From: Corylus avellana
Taxonomy: Eukaryota; Streptophyta; Magnoliopsida; Fagales; Betulaceae
Direction: 5' to 3'
Length of the DNA: 64,000 nt
NCBI RefSeq assembly: GCF_901000735.1
Contig: NC_081541.1
Span: forward strand, 29,318,813-29,382,812
Shown here: piece by piece, positions 1 to 11,093 of the stretch
How positions within the stretch are numbered: the first letter of the stretch is position 1
How the letters are laid out: each line of letters opens with the position of its first letter
Notes under the pieces: generated by a model
What the model was told of the DNA's origin: nothing
The model's input: the letters and a program-made list of their open reading frames with translations, nothing else
Database searches by the model: none
Translations under genes and position numbers: made by a program

Positions 1-174
1 TATTGAGTTGGTGGAGAATGTCATCGGGATTGATTCCTGTCATATCTTCGTGAGTCCATGCAATACCTCCATGTTCCCTCGGGGAAAGGTTGTGAGAGCG
101 TCTCGGAGTCCCGAGGCGAGCTGTGTTCCTATCTTTACTACTTTGCCTTCCCCTAGCTTCACGTCTTATAAGGG

Positions 175-369
175 CTAGGCAGGTTCCCCTTTTGGGGGGT
201 CTTTGTTTCGGCTACCCACCATGTCGACTGTCAACGGAGCAAGATCTGCTTTCTTGAGGGAAATGTTATAACATTTCCTTGCTGCAGTTTGATCTTCTTT
301 CACCTCTCCGACTCCTTCCTCTGTAGGAAACTTCATCATGAAATGGTAAGTTGAAGTTACAGCCTTCAA
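175..369 (-). pseudogene. gypsy protease-to-RT linker fragment
   Basis: A short reading frame with [22 protein letters not shown] and RKCY. This is the well-conserved stretch just ahead of reverse transcriptase in Athila/Tat-like polyproteins. It is frameshifted relative to the protease and stops before the left window edge. Confidence 0.7.
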
Positions 370-482
370 CTTATTGAGGGATGGTCGACCAATGATTGCA
401 TTGTAAGTAGACGGTTAGAAATCCACCATGGTTGTAGATTGCTTGGGAGCTGTCCTTACAGTAACCGGGAGAGAGATGAGTC

Positions 483-863
483 CTATCGGCTGGACTTGTT
501 CTCCAGCAAACCTACCAATGGTGAATCAAATGATTGGATCTTGTCCTGGTCAACACCCATCTGCTTGAAGACCAGCCAGTATAAAATATCAGCCGAACTA
601 CCATTATCCACTAAGATTCGATGGATTTTATGGTTGGCAACCATTAGCGTAATTACTAACGCATCATCATGAGGGAATATGACCCCCCTAGCGTCTTCTT
701 CAGAGAAGGATATAGTCATCACCTCCTTCTTTGCAACTTTTGAAGGTCTCTCTACAGACAAAACTTTATCATCAGCCTTCGTTCTTCTTGCGTAAGCTTT
801 TCTAGACGAACTAGAATTTCCTCCACCAGCTATTCCTCCTATGATGGTGTGGATCTCCTTCAC
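483..863 (-). pseudogene. gypsy aspartic protease fragment
   Basis: In the gag frame downstream of the knuckle. It shows HDDALVITLMVANHKIHRILVDNGSSADILY: the active-site triad is DNG followed by SSADIL, as in Athila/Tat proteases where DTG is replaced by DNG. It would cleave the gag-pol polyprotein. It is separated from gag by stops between 864 and 1022. Confidence 0.8.
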
Positions 864-1022
864 TACATCTTGATGCCGAGGCTGATGGGCATCCCGATCA
901 CGTCTCGGTTCTGCCTGCTGATTGTGTGTCGGTTCGACATACCGATCATCCCTCGGCCTTACTTCTCGGTTTCTAGAAACTTCTTGGTTTTCTTCAAGTA
1001 AAGGGAGCTCCTGGTTCCTTCC

Positions 1023-2057
1023 TCAATTCCGCTCATCTGCTAGGAATCTCACAAACTTCCTATTATTGAAGTGATTTTCAATCTCTTGTTGCAAGGTTAT
1101 ACACTCCTCGGTTAAGTGACCATGATCACGATGATACTCGCAGTATTTTTGAGGGTCACACCTTTTAGGATCGCCTTTCAACTTACTTGGCCACTTGAAG
1201 GCAGGATCCCTCCTGATCTCCATGAATACCTCAGTCATACTAGTATTCAGTGGAGTAAACTTCGGGCTTTGCAATTTCTGAGGATCCATCCTTGGGTACA
1301 ACAGGGCCACCTTCCTTTATTTCTTCACATTTTTCTCTTCTTTCTTTGCAACACTAGCCGGTACCGTCTTAACAGTACTACTATTGGCTTCGATTTCCTC
1401 CCTTTGAGACTTCATGAGAGCTCTGACAGTTTCTTCTTGATTAATGTACTCCTCAGCCTTTTTCATGAATTGACTGAGAGTCACTAATTTGGAGCTTTTT
1501 GACAGCTCTGCCATCAACGGCCCTTCAGCCCTTACTCCATTCATTAAAGCATCAAGCACCGTCTGCTCATTCGGGCTTTCAATCATCAGCTTTTCCTAGT
1601 TAAACCTGAGCATAAACTCCTTCAATGACTCCTCATTCCCCTGAACAAGGGAGGGTAAATAGGCCATATTTTTCTTTCTCTTCCTGGTAGCGAAGAATTG
1701 ACTTAAAAAGAGACGCCCGAGAGTTTTGAAATCATCTATTGAATTGGCTGGGAGCCTTCTGAACCAATCCTTAGCTACTCCAGCCAAAGTTAGGGGAAAA
1801 GCCCTGCACGAAATCTCGTCTGGGGTGCCAAGGAGGATAAAATGTGCACGAAGACTCTCCATATGGTCTGTAGGATCCGCAGTGCCATCATAGGTATTAA
1901 CTCGAGGTATCTTGAACTTGTCAGGAAGGGAAAAATTCATAACCCGAGCGGTGAAGGGCAGATTCTTGTTCTCCATAAGTTCCCCTGCATTGGACTGATC
2001 TTCGCCATTAGCTATCTGGTGAGCCATCTCTTCGTACTTTTTCTTAGGATCCTGCAA
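1023..2057 (-). pseudogene. gypsy gag: capsid domain and zinc knuckle
   Basis: The part at 1596-2057 carries the conserved gag core, with a YDGTADPTDHMESL motif followed by WFRRLPANSI and a FLSQFFATRKRKK segment. The frame stays the same through 1317-1586 and 1023-1310 but is cut by a TAG near 1594 and a TAA near 1314. The last part has a CEYHRDHGHLTEEC zinc-knuckle-like motif. In a live element this protein would assemble the virus-like particle and bind the RNA. The in-frame stops show decay by point mutation. Confidence 0.85.
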
Positions 2058-2349
2058 GTCAGCATTAACCTTGCTCTCGTTATGCCCTTCAGTATGGCGG
2101 CCCTCTTGACGAGGAGACTACTCCCGTCGAAATCTAGTATGACGAGATCTCTCGGGGTTTGTTTGCTGACTATCTTCTTCGTTCTAGACAGTTGTGTGAT
2201 GGCTGGCTTGAACTGACCTCATATCGTCTTTGTGATCATAACCTCGGGGCCACTTCCCCCTACAGATTTTAGCGCGTCTCTCCTTCTCATGCCTATCCTC
2301 ATGTCTTTTGGTTCGCCTTTCCTCCCACTCTTGATCCCTTCGGCTGTTT

Positions 2350-2449
2350 NNNNNNNNNNNNNNNNNNNNNNNNNNNNNNNNNNNNNNNNNNNNNNNNNNN
2401 NNNNNNNNNNNNNNNNNNNNNNNNNNNNNNNNNNNNNNNNNNNNNNNNN
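2350..2449. other. assembly gap (100 N)
   Basis: A run of exactly 100 N between the gypsy fragment and the copia left LTR. A round number usually marks unknown size, so the junction between the two elements is not resolved. Confidence 0.95.
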
Positions 2450-2464
2450 GTGGCGTTGGGAGCT

Positions 2465-2766
2465 TGTCAAGCAAAGCAAAGCTTTGTTGCAACAATGGAG
2501 AAACAGAGTAATGAAGATCAAATGAGAAGAAGAGAAGGAGTAGAGAGAAAATCAAAGACTTGCATTCAGTGAATATTTGATCTTAAACTATTACAATGAA
2601 ATGATTAGTTTATATACTTGATATCAGAACTTATCTAAACAAATTAACTTAACTAATCAATAACAGAATAAACAGAATGAGTAATAAACTCAAACTGACT
2701 AAACTGAATGAAGGAAGAATAAGCTAAGTTATTACAAGTTTGTTTAACACATGCATATCTAAAACT
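2465..2766 (-). repeat. copia 3' LTR (left copy)
   Basis: Starts TGTCAAGCAAAGCAAAGC on the plus strand and matches 7340-7648 throughout. In element orientation it ends in CTTGACA, the canonical CA end. The 5' boundary next to the polypurine tract is set by where similarity to the other LTR stops and is accurate to a few bases. Confidence 0.88.
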
Positions 2767-2775
2767 CCCCCTTAA
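2765..2775 (-). other. copia polypurine tract
   Basis: On the minus strand this reads TTAAGGGGGAG directly before the 3' LTR, the expected place for the purine primer of plus-strand DNA synthesis. Confidence 0.7.
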
Positions 2776-3209
2776 GATGGATGGCAAACATCCTTGACAA
2801 ACATCTTGGAAAGTAACCTAGAAAAATCCTTAAAACCAAGGCCTTTTGTGAAGATATCAGACAGTTGGTTCAGAGAAGACACGTGCAAAGTTCTGAGCAA
2901 ACCAAGTTGAATCTTTTCACGACTTAANNNNNNNNNNNNNNNNNNNNNNNNNNNNNNNNNNNNNNNNNNNNNNNNNNNNNNNNNNNNNNNNNNNNNNNNN
3001 NNNNNNNNNNNNNNNNNNNNNNNNNNNNNNNNNNNNNNNNNATGAAGAAGAGAGACAAGCCATGTTAGTTTACAAGCAGTAGATGCCATAGCCCTATATT
3101 CTGCCTCAGCAAAAGACCTGGAGATGGTGTGTAGTTTCTTTGATTTCCAAGAAACTAATGAATTACCAAGGAACACAGAAGCCAGTGATTGACCTTCTAG
3201 TATCAACAC
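2772..3209 (-). pseudogene. copia RNase H fragment, interrupted by a gap
   Basis: Shows [26 protein letters not shown], the conserved copia RNase H stretch (WxSKKQxxxSRSSxEAEYRA), then an N-gap (2928-3041), then SDIFTKGL, the usual copia C-terminus. It lies in a different frame from the RT before it (overlap at 3163-3209), so a frameshift separates them. Confidence 0.85.
2928..3041. other. assembly gap (114 N) inside copia RNase H
   Basis: A run of 114 N. The reading frame is the same on both sides, so the gap length may be close to the real length. Confidence 0.9.
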
Positions 3210-4437
3210 AACCTGCCCAATCCGAATCTGAAAAAGCTTTTAGACAAAAATCTGACTTAGCAGAAAACAAAAGCCCTTGAGTAGGAGAGTTTTTGACATA
3301 TCTCAGGACTCTAGTAGCAGCATTTAGATGAGTTTGTCTTGGTTTATCCATGAACTGACTCAAGGCTTGAACAGAATAAGCTAGATCAGGCCGAGTTATG
3401 GTAAGATAAAGTAATCTGCCATCCAACCTTCTGTAACTAGTTGGATCAGGAAGAGGATCCCCAACATCCTTGGAGAGCTTAAGATTCTGTTCCATGGGAA
3501 AAGAGACAGGTTTGGAAGCTAAGAGACCTGAATCTTCAAGAACTTCTAAGGCATACTTTCGTTGAGAGACAGAAATACCTTATGTTCTTCTAGCAATTTC
3601 AAGTCCCAAAAAAAACTTCGAAGGGCCTAAATATTTCAGCTTAAACTTATCATTGAGCAGAGTGATAAACTCAGAAACTGCCTTAGAATCATTGCTTGCT
3701 ATGGCCACATCATCAACATAGATTAAGAGAGCAATGTAAGAAACACCTTGGAGCCTTGTAAACAAGGAGTAGTTAGCTTTAGATTGTATAAAGCCAAGAT
3801 CAATCAAAGCAGCAAAGAACTTAGAAAACCAATTCCTAGAAGCCTGGTTCAGACCATAAAAGGACTTTGTCAATTTGCAAACCTTGTTCTCCCCCTTAAC
3901 AGCAAATCCAGGAGGCATGGTCATGTACACCTCTTCATCTAAGTCTCCATGCAAGAAGGCATTATTAACATCCAATTGATGAAGTAACCAACCTTTGGCT
4001 GCAGCAAGAGCAAAGAAAACCCTAACAATTGTCATCTTGGCCACAGGTGAGAAGGTTTCATGATAATCCAAACCCTCACATTGGGTATACCCTTTTGCTA
4101 CCAACCTAGCCTTGTACCTTTCAATGCTGCCATCAGACCTATGTTTCATTCTATAAACCCACTTACACCCTATAGGATGTTTGTTAGGTGGTAGAGTAGT
4201 AACAACCCATGTATGATTTGTTTCAAGTGCAGTAATTTCTGCCTGTATAGCTGCACGCCAATTGACATCCTTTACAGCTTGATGATAGAATTTAGGTTCA
4301 AACTGAGAAGAAATAGCTAAACATAAAGATCTGTGAGAAGGTGACAAATTATGGTAATAAATAAATGAAGACAATGGATAAGGCTTACCTGAATCTGCAT
4401 CCATTAAAGTAGATTGAAGTGAAGAAGTGGAAGCCAA
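3163..4437 (-). pseudogene. copia reverse transcriptase, broken
   Basis: The upstream part (3580-4437) has the copia RT hallmark HPIGCKWVYRMKHRSDGSIE, then RYKARLVAKGYTQ, QLDVNNAFLHGDLDEEVYM and the catalytic LLIYVDDVAIAS. The downstream part (3163-3495) has [18 protein letters not shown] and [19 protein letters not shown]. Both parts share one frame but a stop and sequence decay separate them at 3496-3579. YVDD itself is intact. Confidence 0.9.
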
Positions 4438-4452
4438 TTTGCAATGAAAATC

Positions 4453-5909
4453 CTACAAGTAACTAGGTTTGGATTTGACCCTAGTGGACTTTCTAAGAGG
4501 TGGACAAGAAACAGGAATGGAATGATTAGGTTTAGAAACAGAACTAGGTGAATCTACATCTGCAGAAAGATCAGAAACAGATGAGATTTGAGTAATTGAT
4601 GCAGGAATTTCAGAAACAGAAGTTTCTGGAACAGAATGACTAGAATCAGGAACATTAAAGGAAGGAGGGGAATTATGTGTGACTGGTTGTGGAATAGATG
4701 ATATAAAAACATCTTCATCTGAAAAATCATGAACAGGAATGAATGGAGAAACATTGTCATGCAGTTGAGTAAATGTATGATCCAAATGAGAAGCATAGGG
4801 AAAAATTGTTTCATGAAAAACTGCATGTCTAGAAATGATGATAGAATGAGTATGAAGACTATAAAACTTGTATGCTTTCATGCCATATGGATATCCAATG
4901 AATATAGAAGGAATAGCCCTTGGATCAAACTTTGTTCTATTCCTAGACAAAGTTGACACATATGCTAAACAGCCAAAGACTTAAGATGAGAATAAGAAGG
5001 CACAACAAAATATAGTAACTCATGTGGAGATTTATTTGAAAGTAAAGGTGTGGGAATTCTGTTTATAAGGTGAGCTGCAGTAAGAATGCAATCTCCCCAG
5101 AATTTCAAAGGAAGATGTGACTGAAACCGAATAGACCTTGCAACATTTAACAAGTGTTGATGTTTCCTTTCAACTATAGCATTTTGTTGTATTGTCTCAA
5201 CACAACTAAGCTGATGGATAGTGCCTTGAACAGGAAAAAAAAAATCATTCATTTTGAATTCAAGTCCATTATCAGACCTTAGACATTTGACTTTTGATTT
5301 GAATTGAGTTTGAACAAGATTAAAGAATGCTTGAATTAAAGACTTGGTTTGAGACTTATGTTGCATCAAATGCACCCAAGTGAAACGAGTGAAATCATCT
5401 ACAATAGTAAGAAAGTAAACTGATCCATTTATAGATTTAGTAGCCGAAGGCCCCCAGATGTCACAATGAACTAAATCAAATGGAAACTTGGAAACTGAAG
5501 TACTAACAGGAAAATAGAGTTTGTCTTGTTTTGCCATTGGACAGATTGGGCAAACACTCTCTGAATTACAAGATATTTCAGAAACATGCTTATCTAAAAG
5601 CTTTATTCTAGCAATAGAAGGATGACCAAATCGATAGTGCCAAACATCAAGTGATGAATTTTTGATGGAATTGAAAGAAACATGCTGCTCAAAAGGAGGA
5701 ATAGAAACTGATGCTGGAACCTTGTTGTCTTGCAGCAAGTAGAACAATACAGCTTCTTCCTTACCCACCCCAATCACTCTCCAATGGTGCAAACTCTGTA
5801 TAAAAAAATATCCAGCAAAAAAGATGAGACAACATCTTAGATTTTTAATAAGTTTGCTAGCTGAAATGAGGTTGAAGGTAAAAGAGGGAACACACAAAAC
5901 TTCAGTCAA
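4453..5909 (-). pseudogene. copia integrase, broken
   Basis: Pre-integrase zinc motif (WHYRFGHPS, then CPICPMAKQDKL), then the DDE core: first D in HCDIWGPS, second D in LRSDNGLEF, and E in NAIVERKHQHLL. The C-terminal part ([15 protein letters not shown], 4453-4959) is in another frame, so a frameshift lies near 4960. The catalytic residues survive, but the protein could not be made in one piece. Confidence 0.9.
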
Positions 5910-5989
5910 TGTCAGATTTTCTGAGAGTTTAATAGTACCAATGTGTGTGACAGCTGCTATGGAACCATTAGGTAAGTTTACATATGTTG

Positions 5990-6100
5990 AAACTATAGCA
6001 GTAATGGAAGTGAAAAAAGGATGGAGAATTAATCATATGGTCGGTTGCACCAGTATCTATTATCCAAGAGCGTTTATGTTGTTTTGAAGAAGGAACCATA
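5990..6100 (-). pseudogene. copia aspartic protease remnant
   Basis: The minus strand of about 6033-6073 reads SWIIDTGATDHMIN, the copia protease active site DTGA with its usual WIxDxGAxxHM context. No long open frame surrounds it. Confidence 0.75.
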
Positions 6101-6354
6101 TTAACAAAAGATGTAGAAAACACAGAATATCTTGGATTAAGAGATGAATGATAACCTGATGCACCAACAACAGAATGAGCAAAATGTGCAGGGGGCTGTG
6201 CAGAGGACTATGGTGATGACAATGAATACTGTTTCATCATATCCATTATGCTCTTGTACTGCTCAGAGATCATAGACAGATGAGGAGAAAACATTTGTTG
6301 AGCATTTAAACCAAAATCCTGCACCTGGTTTGCTGAATGCTGAATTGGTTTGCC

Positions 6355-7317
6355 TCAGGTAGATTTGAAACTAGAAGGGTAACCATGCAACTTATAGCAT
6401 TTCTCCACAGTATGGCCAACAAATCCACAATGATAGGTGTTCTGTTTGACAAATCTATTCCCTGGGACAGATTTTGTCATAAAAGTAATAGGCTCATGAT
6501 TGACAGTAGGAGAGGAAATAGGAGCAGAGGTGGAATTGGTCATTAAGGCAGAAGATTCATGGCTTAGAGAAGTGATTGTGATTTCTCTTTGTTTTTCCTC
6601 TTGAATTATAAGAGAAAAAACTTTATGTAAAGAAGGCAAAGGATCAATTAAAAGAATTTGTGCCCTAACAGCAGCAAATGAGTCATTCAACCCCATTAAA
6701 AACTGATAAACCTTTTCTTGGCCATGAATTTCAAGGATGGACTGAACTCTACCACAATTGCAGCAGTTGCATGCAGACATGAGTCTATAGTTATTGAGTT
6801 CCTCCCATAAAATTTTAAGCCGAGTATAGTAATGACTTACAGAGGAATTGTCTTGAGTAATGGCTGCAATGGCCTTCTGCAGTTGGAAAATCCGAGGACA
6901 ATTTCTCTAAGAATAGCTTGCCTTGAGTTCATCCCACATATCCTCAGAAGACTTGATGTAGATTATGGTTGAAGCAATATTCTTTGAAACTGAATGCAGG
7001 ATCCAAGAGACAACCATATCATTGCATCTAGTCCATGCTGGAAGAAGACTGTAACCAGTAGCTGGTTTTGGCATTGAACCATCAACAAAATATAACTTGT
7101 TCTTAGCACTCAGGGAAACAAGCATGGATTGACTCCATGTGTTGTAGTTGTCCTCTAAAAGTGCACTGCCAACCAGATTAAGTGCTAGATTTTCTCTATT
7201 GCTAAGAAACAAAGGACTTGAAGGATCTATGGACTGATTATTGAAAACAGTGTTTATAGGAGCGGAAGATGAAGGAATGACAGATTCTGCCATTGAAGGA
7301 GTAGTAGTAAGCTTCAC
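6355..7317 (-). pseudogene. copia gag, broken
   Basis: The N-terminal half (6907-7317) has the copia gag pattern LVGSALLEDNYNTWSQSML and LSAKNKLYFVDGSMPKP. The second part (6355-6780) has YQFLMGLNDSFAAVRAQIL and a zinc knuckle CGFVGHTVEKCYKLHGYP. Both are in the same frame, separated by stops at 6781-6906. The likely start is the ATG at 7317, ten bases from the primer-binding site. Confidence 0.88.
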
Positions 7318-7327
7318 AAAGTGAAGG

Positions 7328-7339
7328 GCTCTGATACCA
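7328..7339 (-). other. copia primer-binding site (tRNA-iMet)
   Basis: The minus strand reads TGGTATCAGAGC, complementary to the 3' end of plant initiator tRNA-Met and standard in Ty1/copia elements. It directly abuts the 5' LTR, which ends at 7340 on the plus strand. Confidence 0.95.
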
Positions 7340-7648
7340 TGTCAAGCAAAGCAAAGCTTCATTGCAACAATGGAGAAACAGAGTAATGGAGATCAAATGA
7401 GAAGAAGAGAAGAAGGGGTAGAGAGAAAATCAGAGACTTGCATTCAGTGAATATTTGATCTTAAACTATTACAATGAAAGGATCAGTTTATATACTTGAT
7501 ATCAGAACTTATTTAAACAAACTAACTTAACTAATCAATAACAAAATAAACAGAATGAGTAATAAACTCAAACTGACTAAACTGAATAAAGGAAGAATAA
7601 GCTAAGTTATTACAAGTTTGTTTAACACGTGCATATATCTAAAATTCA
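7340..7648 (-). repeat. copia 5' LTR (right copy)
   Basis: Matches 2465-2766. It runs from TGTCAAGCAAAGC to CTAAAATTCA on the plus strand, giving TG...CA ends in element orientation. It is a few bases longer than the other LTR because of a 3-bp and a 2-bp indel. Confidence 0.9.
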
Positions 7649-8116
7649 CACAAGAGAAATTCTATTTGTCATACCCAATCTCACTAGGTTGATGTGACAC
7701 GCCAATTTTTAGTGTTTTTCTAAAGAGGTTATGATTAACTGCTTTGTAGAGTACCATTTTAGCTTGTAATGATTTTTTTTTTTTTCCTAAGCTTGTAATG
7801 AATTATAGTAAAATATTACCATAAACATTATCCTTAATTAGATCTTTTTCCTTTTATCTTGTTTTGTTTTATTTATTTATTTATTTTTGTTTTCTTTCTT
7901 GGAATTGATCTTCATTAATACGTAGTTTTTACGAGTAAAGCTTTTTAGTAGAATCTTGTATAACTGCAATATAACTGAACGGCGTGACATGACAAAAAAG
8001 CCTTGGATTAACACTTCAAAAAAAAATCAAAATATTGATCAAATGACTAATTTTTATTGTCACGTCATTGATTTGTATGTCAAATATGCAAACTCTACTA
8101 TATAGAATTATTCCGT
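7649..8116. other. AT-rich spacer, no gene seen
   Basis: Poly-T, ATTT runs and short AT-rich sequence. No coding signal, RNA gene or transposon end was recognised. Confidence 0.6.
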
Positions 8117-8330
8117 CCCAGAATGTATCCTAATTTTTGGCCTAATTCTTCTTCTGATGATTGATTCAACCTCTAATCAAAAAGATATACCTTGGTTATA
8201 TTTCATCTCTTCAACAAGTTTAGTAATGAGCATAACGGCCCTATTGTTCCGATGGAGAGAAGAACCTATGATTAGCTTTTCGGGAAATTTCCAAAGGAAC
8301 AATTTCAACGAAATCTTTCAATTTCTTATT
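8117..8330 (+). pseudogene. ndhB: nuclear plastid DNA insertion (NUPT): ndhB fragment
   Basis: The 214 bp are almost identical to chloroplast ndhB exon 1. The translation from 8157 reads [20 protein letters not shown] and then [15 protein letters not shown], the early membrane segments of NAD(P)H dehydrogenase subunit 2. Similarity begins at CCCAGAATGTATCC and stops abruptly at TTTCTTATT, after which the plastid sequence is replaced by unrelated DNA. There is no promoter and no rest of the gene. Few differences from the plastid form suggest a fairly young transfer. Plastid origin is recognised from memory of the conserved gene. Confidence 0.92.
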
Positions 8331-9103
8331 ATACACCATCAAATACAAAGTTGCCTGTTGGTAAGGGAGATCCATGGGTTGTAGGGCTATAATTGAGTAT
8401 TAAATGTTCAAGTTTGGTCCATTTAATTTAATTTTGAATGGTCGAGCTCGAGCTTATCACTAAGCTAGATATTTTGTTCAACCTTGGCTCATTTATTTTT
8501 CGAACAAATTCGAGTTTGTCACGAGTTGCTCATTTAAGTTATTCATTTCTTATAAAGTAAATATAATGATTGTTTATTTTTTTGTAAGTCCATACTAATA
8601 AGTAGTTAATTAATTATTATCAAATATTTTCATTTTAGTTAATTAAATAAATTAACTAGAATTTTAAATAATTCAATCCCGAGTTTATAGGCATGTTTTG
8701 TAGTACATATATAAATTCATTATGCAGGTACATACACTAACACACTCATGTGCACACAAACATACATATATCTAAAATTAAACTCACAGTAACAATAATT
8801 CAAATAATATTTTTTATATTATGAAGGTAATTTATTTTTACTTAAAATGTTCTGATTACAAAATTAAAATAATACTATAAAAAATTGTAAAAATGAAGTT
8901 AAACGAATTTGTATAAGTTGAATCGATTTTATAAAAGTATGTATTATTTAATATTCGAAGATTATCTGACTCAAAGCCCATAGGTTTTTTCCCAGAATCT
9001 TTTGGAAGAAAGAAATTTTCCCACACTTTCCCGAGAAAAAAGAAAAATTCATATTTACATTTTATTAGAATATTTTGAAAATTATTTTATGCTTCTATTG
9101 AAA
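8331..9103. other. AT-rich intergenic sequence
   Basis: The first 60 bp (8331-8390) could be a second organelle or filler piece, but I could not place it. Then follows a GAGCTCGAGCTTATC-type sequence (8440-8530) like the repeat at 36421-36776, and after that plain AT-rich DNA. Confidence 0.5.
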
Positions 9104-9512
9104 ATTCATATTTACACTTTCTTATAATATTTTGAAAATTATTTTATGCTTCCACTGAGATCTTGAAATTGATGAGCTCTTATTGAGATATCGAAAAGGC
9201 ACAAAAGAAATACTGTGTAGTTGCCACCCGGACAAACTACCCACTAGTATTAGGACTTCCTTCCACCTCTTAACCTTCTCTTCATCTTCATGCTTAAACC
9301 TTTTTTCAACCTTGGAATGATCTACCATATAAAATATCGGAACGACGAGTTGTCACTTTCTCTCCTTACATTCCATAATCTTAAATGTACCATTTTACGC
9401 CCAATTTCCAGTAAGTTCTAAATGCTTGAGCAACATTCAAGGATAAAAAATATTAAAGATGTCAACTCGAGAGTTCTGGACAAATTCTTAAGTTTAGAGC
9501 ATCCAAAAATTG
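9104..9512 (+). repeat. direct repeat, copy 1
   Basis: Sequence with GATGAGCTCTTATTGAGAT, GCCACCCGGACAAACTA and CCTCTTAACCTTCTCTTC recurs in the same order at 9957-10324. The two copies differ by small indels and perhaps 10 percent of bases. Confidence 0.8.
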
Positions 9513-9529
9513 TTAAAGAAACAAGTCCA

Positions 9530-9945
9530 TCCAAGTTAAAAAAAAAATAATAATAATAAAAATTAAAAATTAAAAATTAAAAAATTTAAAAAAAAAATTT
9601 AAAAATTTAAAAATTTAAAAAAAATTAAAAATTAAAAATTAAGGGTGGTCGGCCACCCTAGTTGGGCCTGGGGGTGACTTCGGCCATCCCTTAATTTTTA
9701 ATTTTTTTTCTTTTTTAACTTGGGATGGGGCATTTTGAAAAAAAAAAAAAACAAAACAAAAAAACAAAAAAACAAAAAAAAAAGTCAAAATGGCCAAATT
9801 GTAACAATTTGGAAGTTTGGGGACTAAAATGTCACTTTTTAAACATTGGGGTTAAAAGCGCAAAATGGTGGATAGTTTAGGGGGTAAAGTGTGTTTTTCC
9901 AAAAAAAAAAAAACAAAATGGGTAGATTTATTGAGCTTCCAAGCA
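9530..9945. other. low-complexity insert with a GGTGGTCGGCCACCC palindrome
   Basis: A/T simple sequence (AAAATTAAAAATT repeats) surrounds GGGTGGTCGGCCACCC and GACTTCGGCCATCCC, which resemble the core of the foldback element at 29890-30330. It is followed by poly-A tracts. It separates the two direct repeats, so it is probably a transposon remnant inserted between them. Confidence 0.45.
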
Positions 9946-9956
9946 AGCCCGACTCA

Positions 9957-10324
9957 AAATTCATATTGACATTTTCTTAGAATATATTGAAAATTATTTT
10001 ATGCTTCCATTGAGATCTTGAAATTGATGAGCTCTTATTGAGATCTTGAAAATGCACAAAAGAAATACTTTGTGTGTAGATGCCACCCGGACAAACTAGC
10101 CACTAGTATTAGGACTTCTTTCTACCTCTTAACCTTCTCTTCATCTTCATCTTCATGCTCGAACCTTTTTGCAACGGATCTACCATGTAAAATATTGGAA
10201 CTACAAGTTATCCATTTTTCTCCTTACATTCCATAATCTTAAATCTACCATGTAAAATATAAGAAATATTAAAGATGTCAACTCTAGAATTTTGGGCAAA
10301 TTAAGTTTAGAGCATCCAGAAATC
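9957..10324 (+). repeat. direct repeat, copy 2
   Basis: Second copy of 9104-9512. It ends at TTAGAGCATCCAGAAATC, exactly where the protease gene fragment begins. Confidence 0.8.
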
Positions 10325-10446
10325 GACACCAACATGACCTCCGCACCGGTCTTCTTGTGCTTGAAAAGCACAGCTTTCGATTTGCACTCTCCGATGAATT
10401 GTTCGGACACTTTCTCATACCCAAGCTTCTCCACAACCTCATCCTG
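10324..10446 (-). pseudogene. PREP: presequence protease (PreP, M16C) gene fragment
   Basis: The minus strand encodes DEVVEKLGYEKVSEQF and then IGECKSKAVLFKHKKTGAEVM, which I recognise as the start of the mature part of plant presequence protease, the mitochondrial/plastid zinc metalloprotease that degrades targeting peptides. Similarity stops at the border of the repeat at 10324, before the HxxEH zinc site. Upstream residues (MVTPIVVFVGAEFVGVQ) do not match what I know of the family. Only about 40 of roughly 1,000 residues are present: a captured or leftover exon piece, not a gene. Confidence 0.75.
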
Positions 10447-10654
10447 CACCCCTACAAACTCTGCTCCCACAAAAACCACTATCGGAGTCACCAAAGCTGT
10501 ACGTTTTAATAGAGGAAATGAAATGCAATTTCAACAAAGAAAAAAATGTTAGGGTTTGAACAATACCTGAGGAAGAGTGAGCGGGGAGAGAGAGGATAAG
10601 CTTCTGCTATAGTTAAGTGAAGAGGCGGACGACGCCAATCTCCGGCCAATCTCG

Positions 10655-10895
10655 GTGGTTGGGTCCCAGCAATGTCCTGGCTCGGTCCCAACGAGTCCCA
10701 GCAAGGTGTCGATCATATTCCAACAAATCCTGCACAACTTTTTGGCTAGGTCCATCGATTTAAAAATGAGAAGCTCAAATTCAAAAAATTGTTTTCGGTT
10801 TTTAAAAATTGAAACCATTTTACGGGAATTAATTAGTAGAATTTTTGGTCAAACAGAAAATATTTTTCGTTGAATATTATTTTTCATCACACCGC
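10655..10895 (+). mobile_element. truncated end of the 18138-19614 transposon family
   Basis: The stretch GGTCCATCGATTTAAAAATG, then CGGTTTTTAAAAATTGAAACC, then GAAAATATTTTTCGTTGAAT aligns in order with 19407-19540 at the right end of the Harbinger-like element. Ahead of it are a few degenerate 11-bp units (GGTTGGGTCCC, GGCTCGGTCCC). The terminal inverted repeat is missing, so this is a relic. Confidence 0.7.
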
Positions 10896-10993
10896 CAATA
10901 TCTCCCCCTGTTAGGATTTTTCATTAAATATTGTCAAAATTTTCAAAATACTCGTTTTTTGTTAAAAAAAAATAAAAAAATTGCAAAGATTCA

Positions 10994-11093
10994 NNNNNNN
11001 NNNNNNNNNNNNNNNNNNNNNNNNNNNNNNNNNNNNNNNNNNNNNNNNNNNNNNNNNNNNNNNNNNNNNNNNNNNNNNNNNNNNNNNNNNNNN
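10994..11093. other. assembly gap (100 N)
   Basis: Exactly 100 N, of unknown true size. It cuts the downstream part of the F-box gene fragment. Confidence 0.95.

Larger units (their letters stand above)
1..2349 (-). mobile_element. Ty3/gypsy LTR retrotransposon fragment (gag-protease), decayed
   Basis: Minus-strand reading frames give, from right to left, an arginine-rich gag N-terminus, the gypsy gag domain, a zinc knuckle, a retroviral-type aspartic protease and the linker that leads into reverse transcriptase. The order is that of a Ty3/gypsy polyprotein, and the knuckle and linker resemble the Athila/Tat group. Gag to protease lie in one frame broken by several stop codons; a frameshift separates the linker at 175-369. 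RT, RNase H and integrase would lie beyond the left edge and the 5' LTR beyond the gap at 2350, so neither boundary is visible. The copy is non-functional. Confidence 0.85.
2465..7648 (-). mobile_element. Ty1/copia LTR retrotransposon, complete in outline but coding-dead
   Basis: Two directly repeated LTRs of about 302 and 309 bp flank a minus-strand gag, protease, integrase, RT and RNase H. That order (integrase before RT) defines Ty1/copia. The primer-binding site is complementary to initiator tRNA-Met and a polypurine tract lies inside the 3' LTR. By eye the LTRs differ at roughly 14 of 300 positions plus two small indels, so the insertion is not recent. The coding region is split over at least two frames with several stops. 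No matching 5-bp target duplication is visible (GAGCT left, CACAA right). The left flank is only 15 bp from a gap. Confidence 0.92.

Noticed and set aside
8157..8384. 75-residue frame as a nuclear gene
   Set aside because: It is a chloroplast ndhB fragment; the last 18 residues read through unrelated DNA and no promoter or further exon is present.
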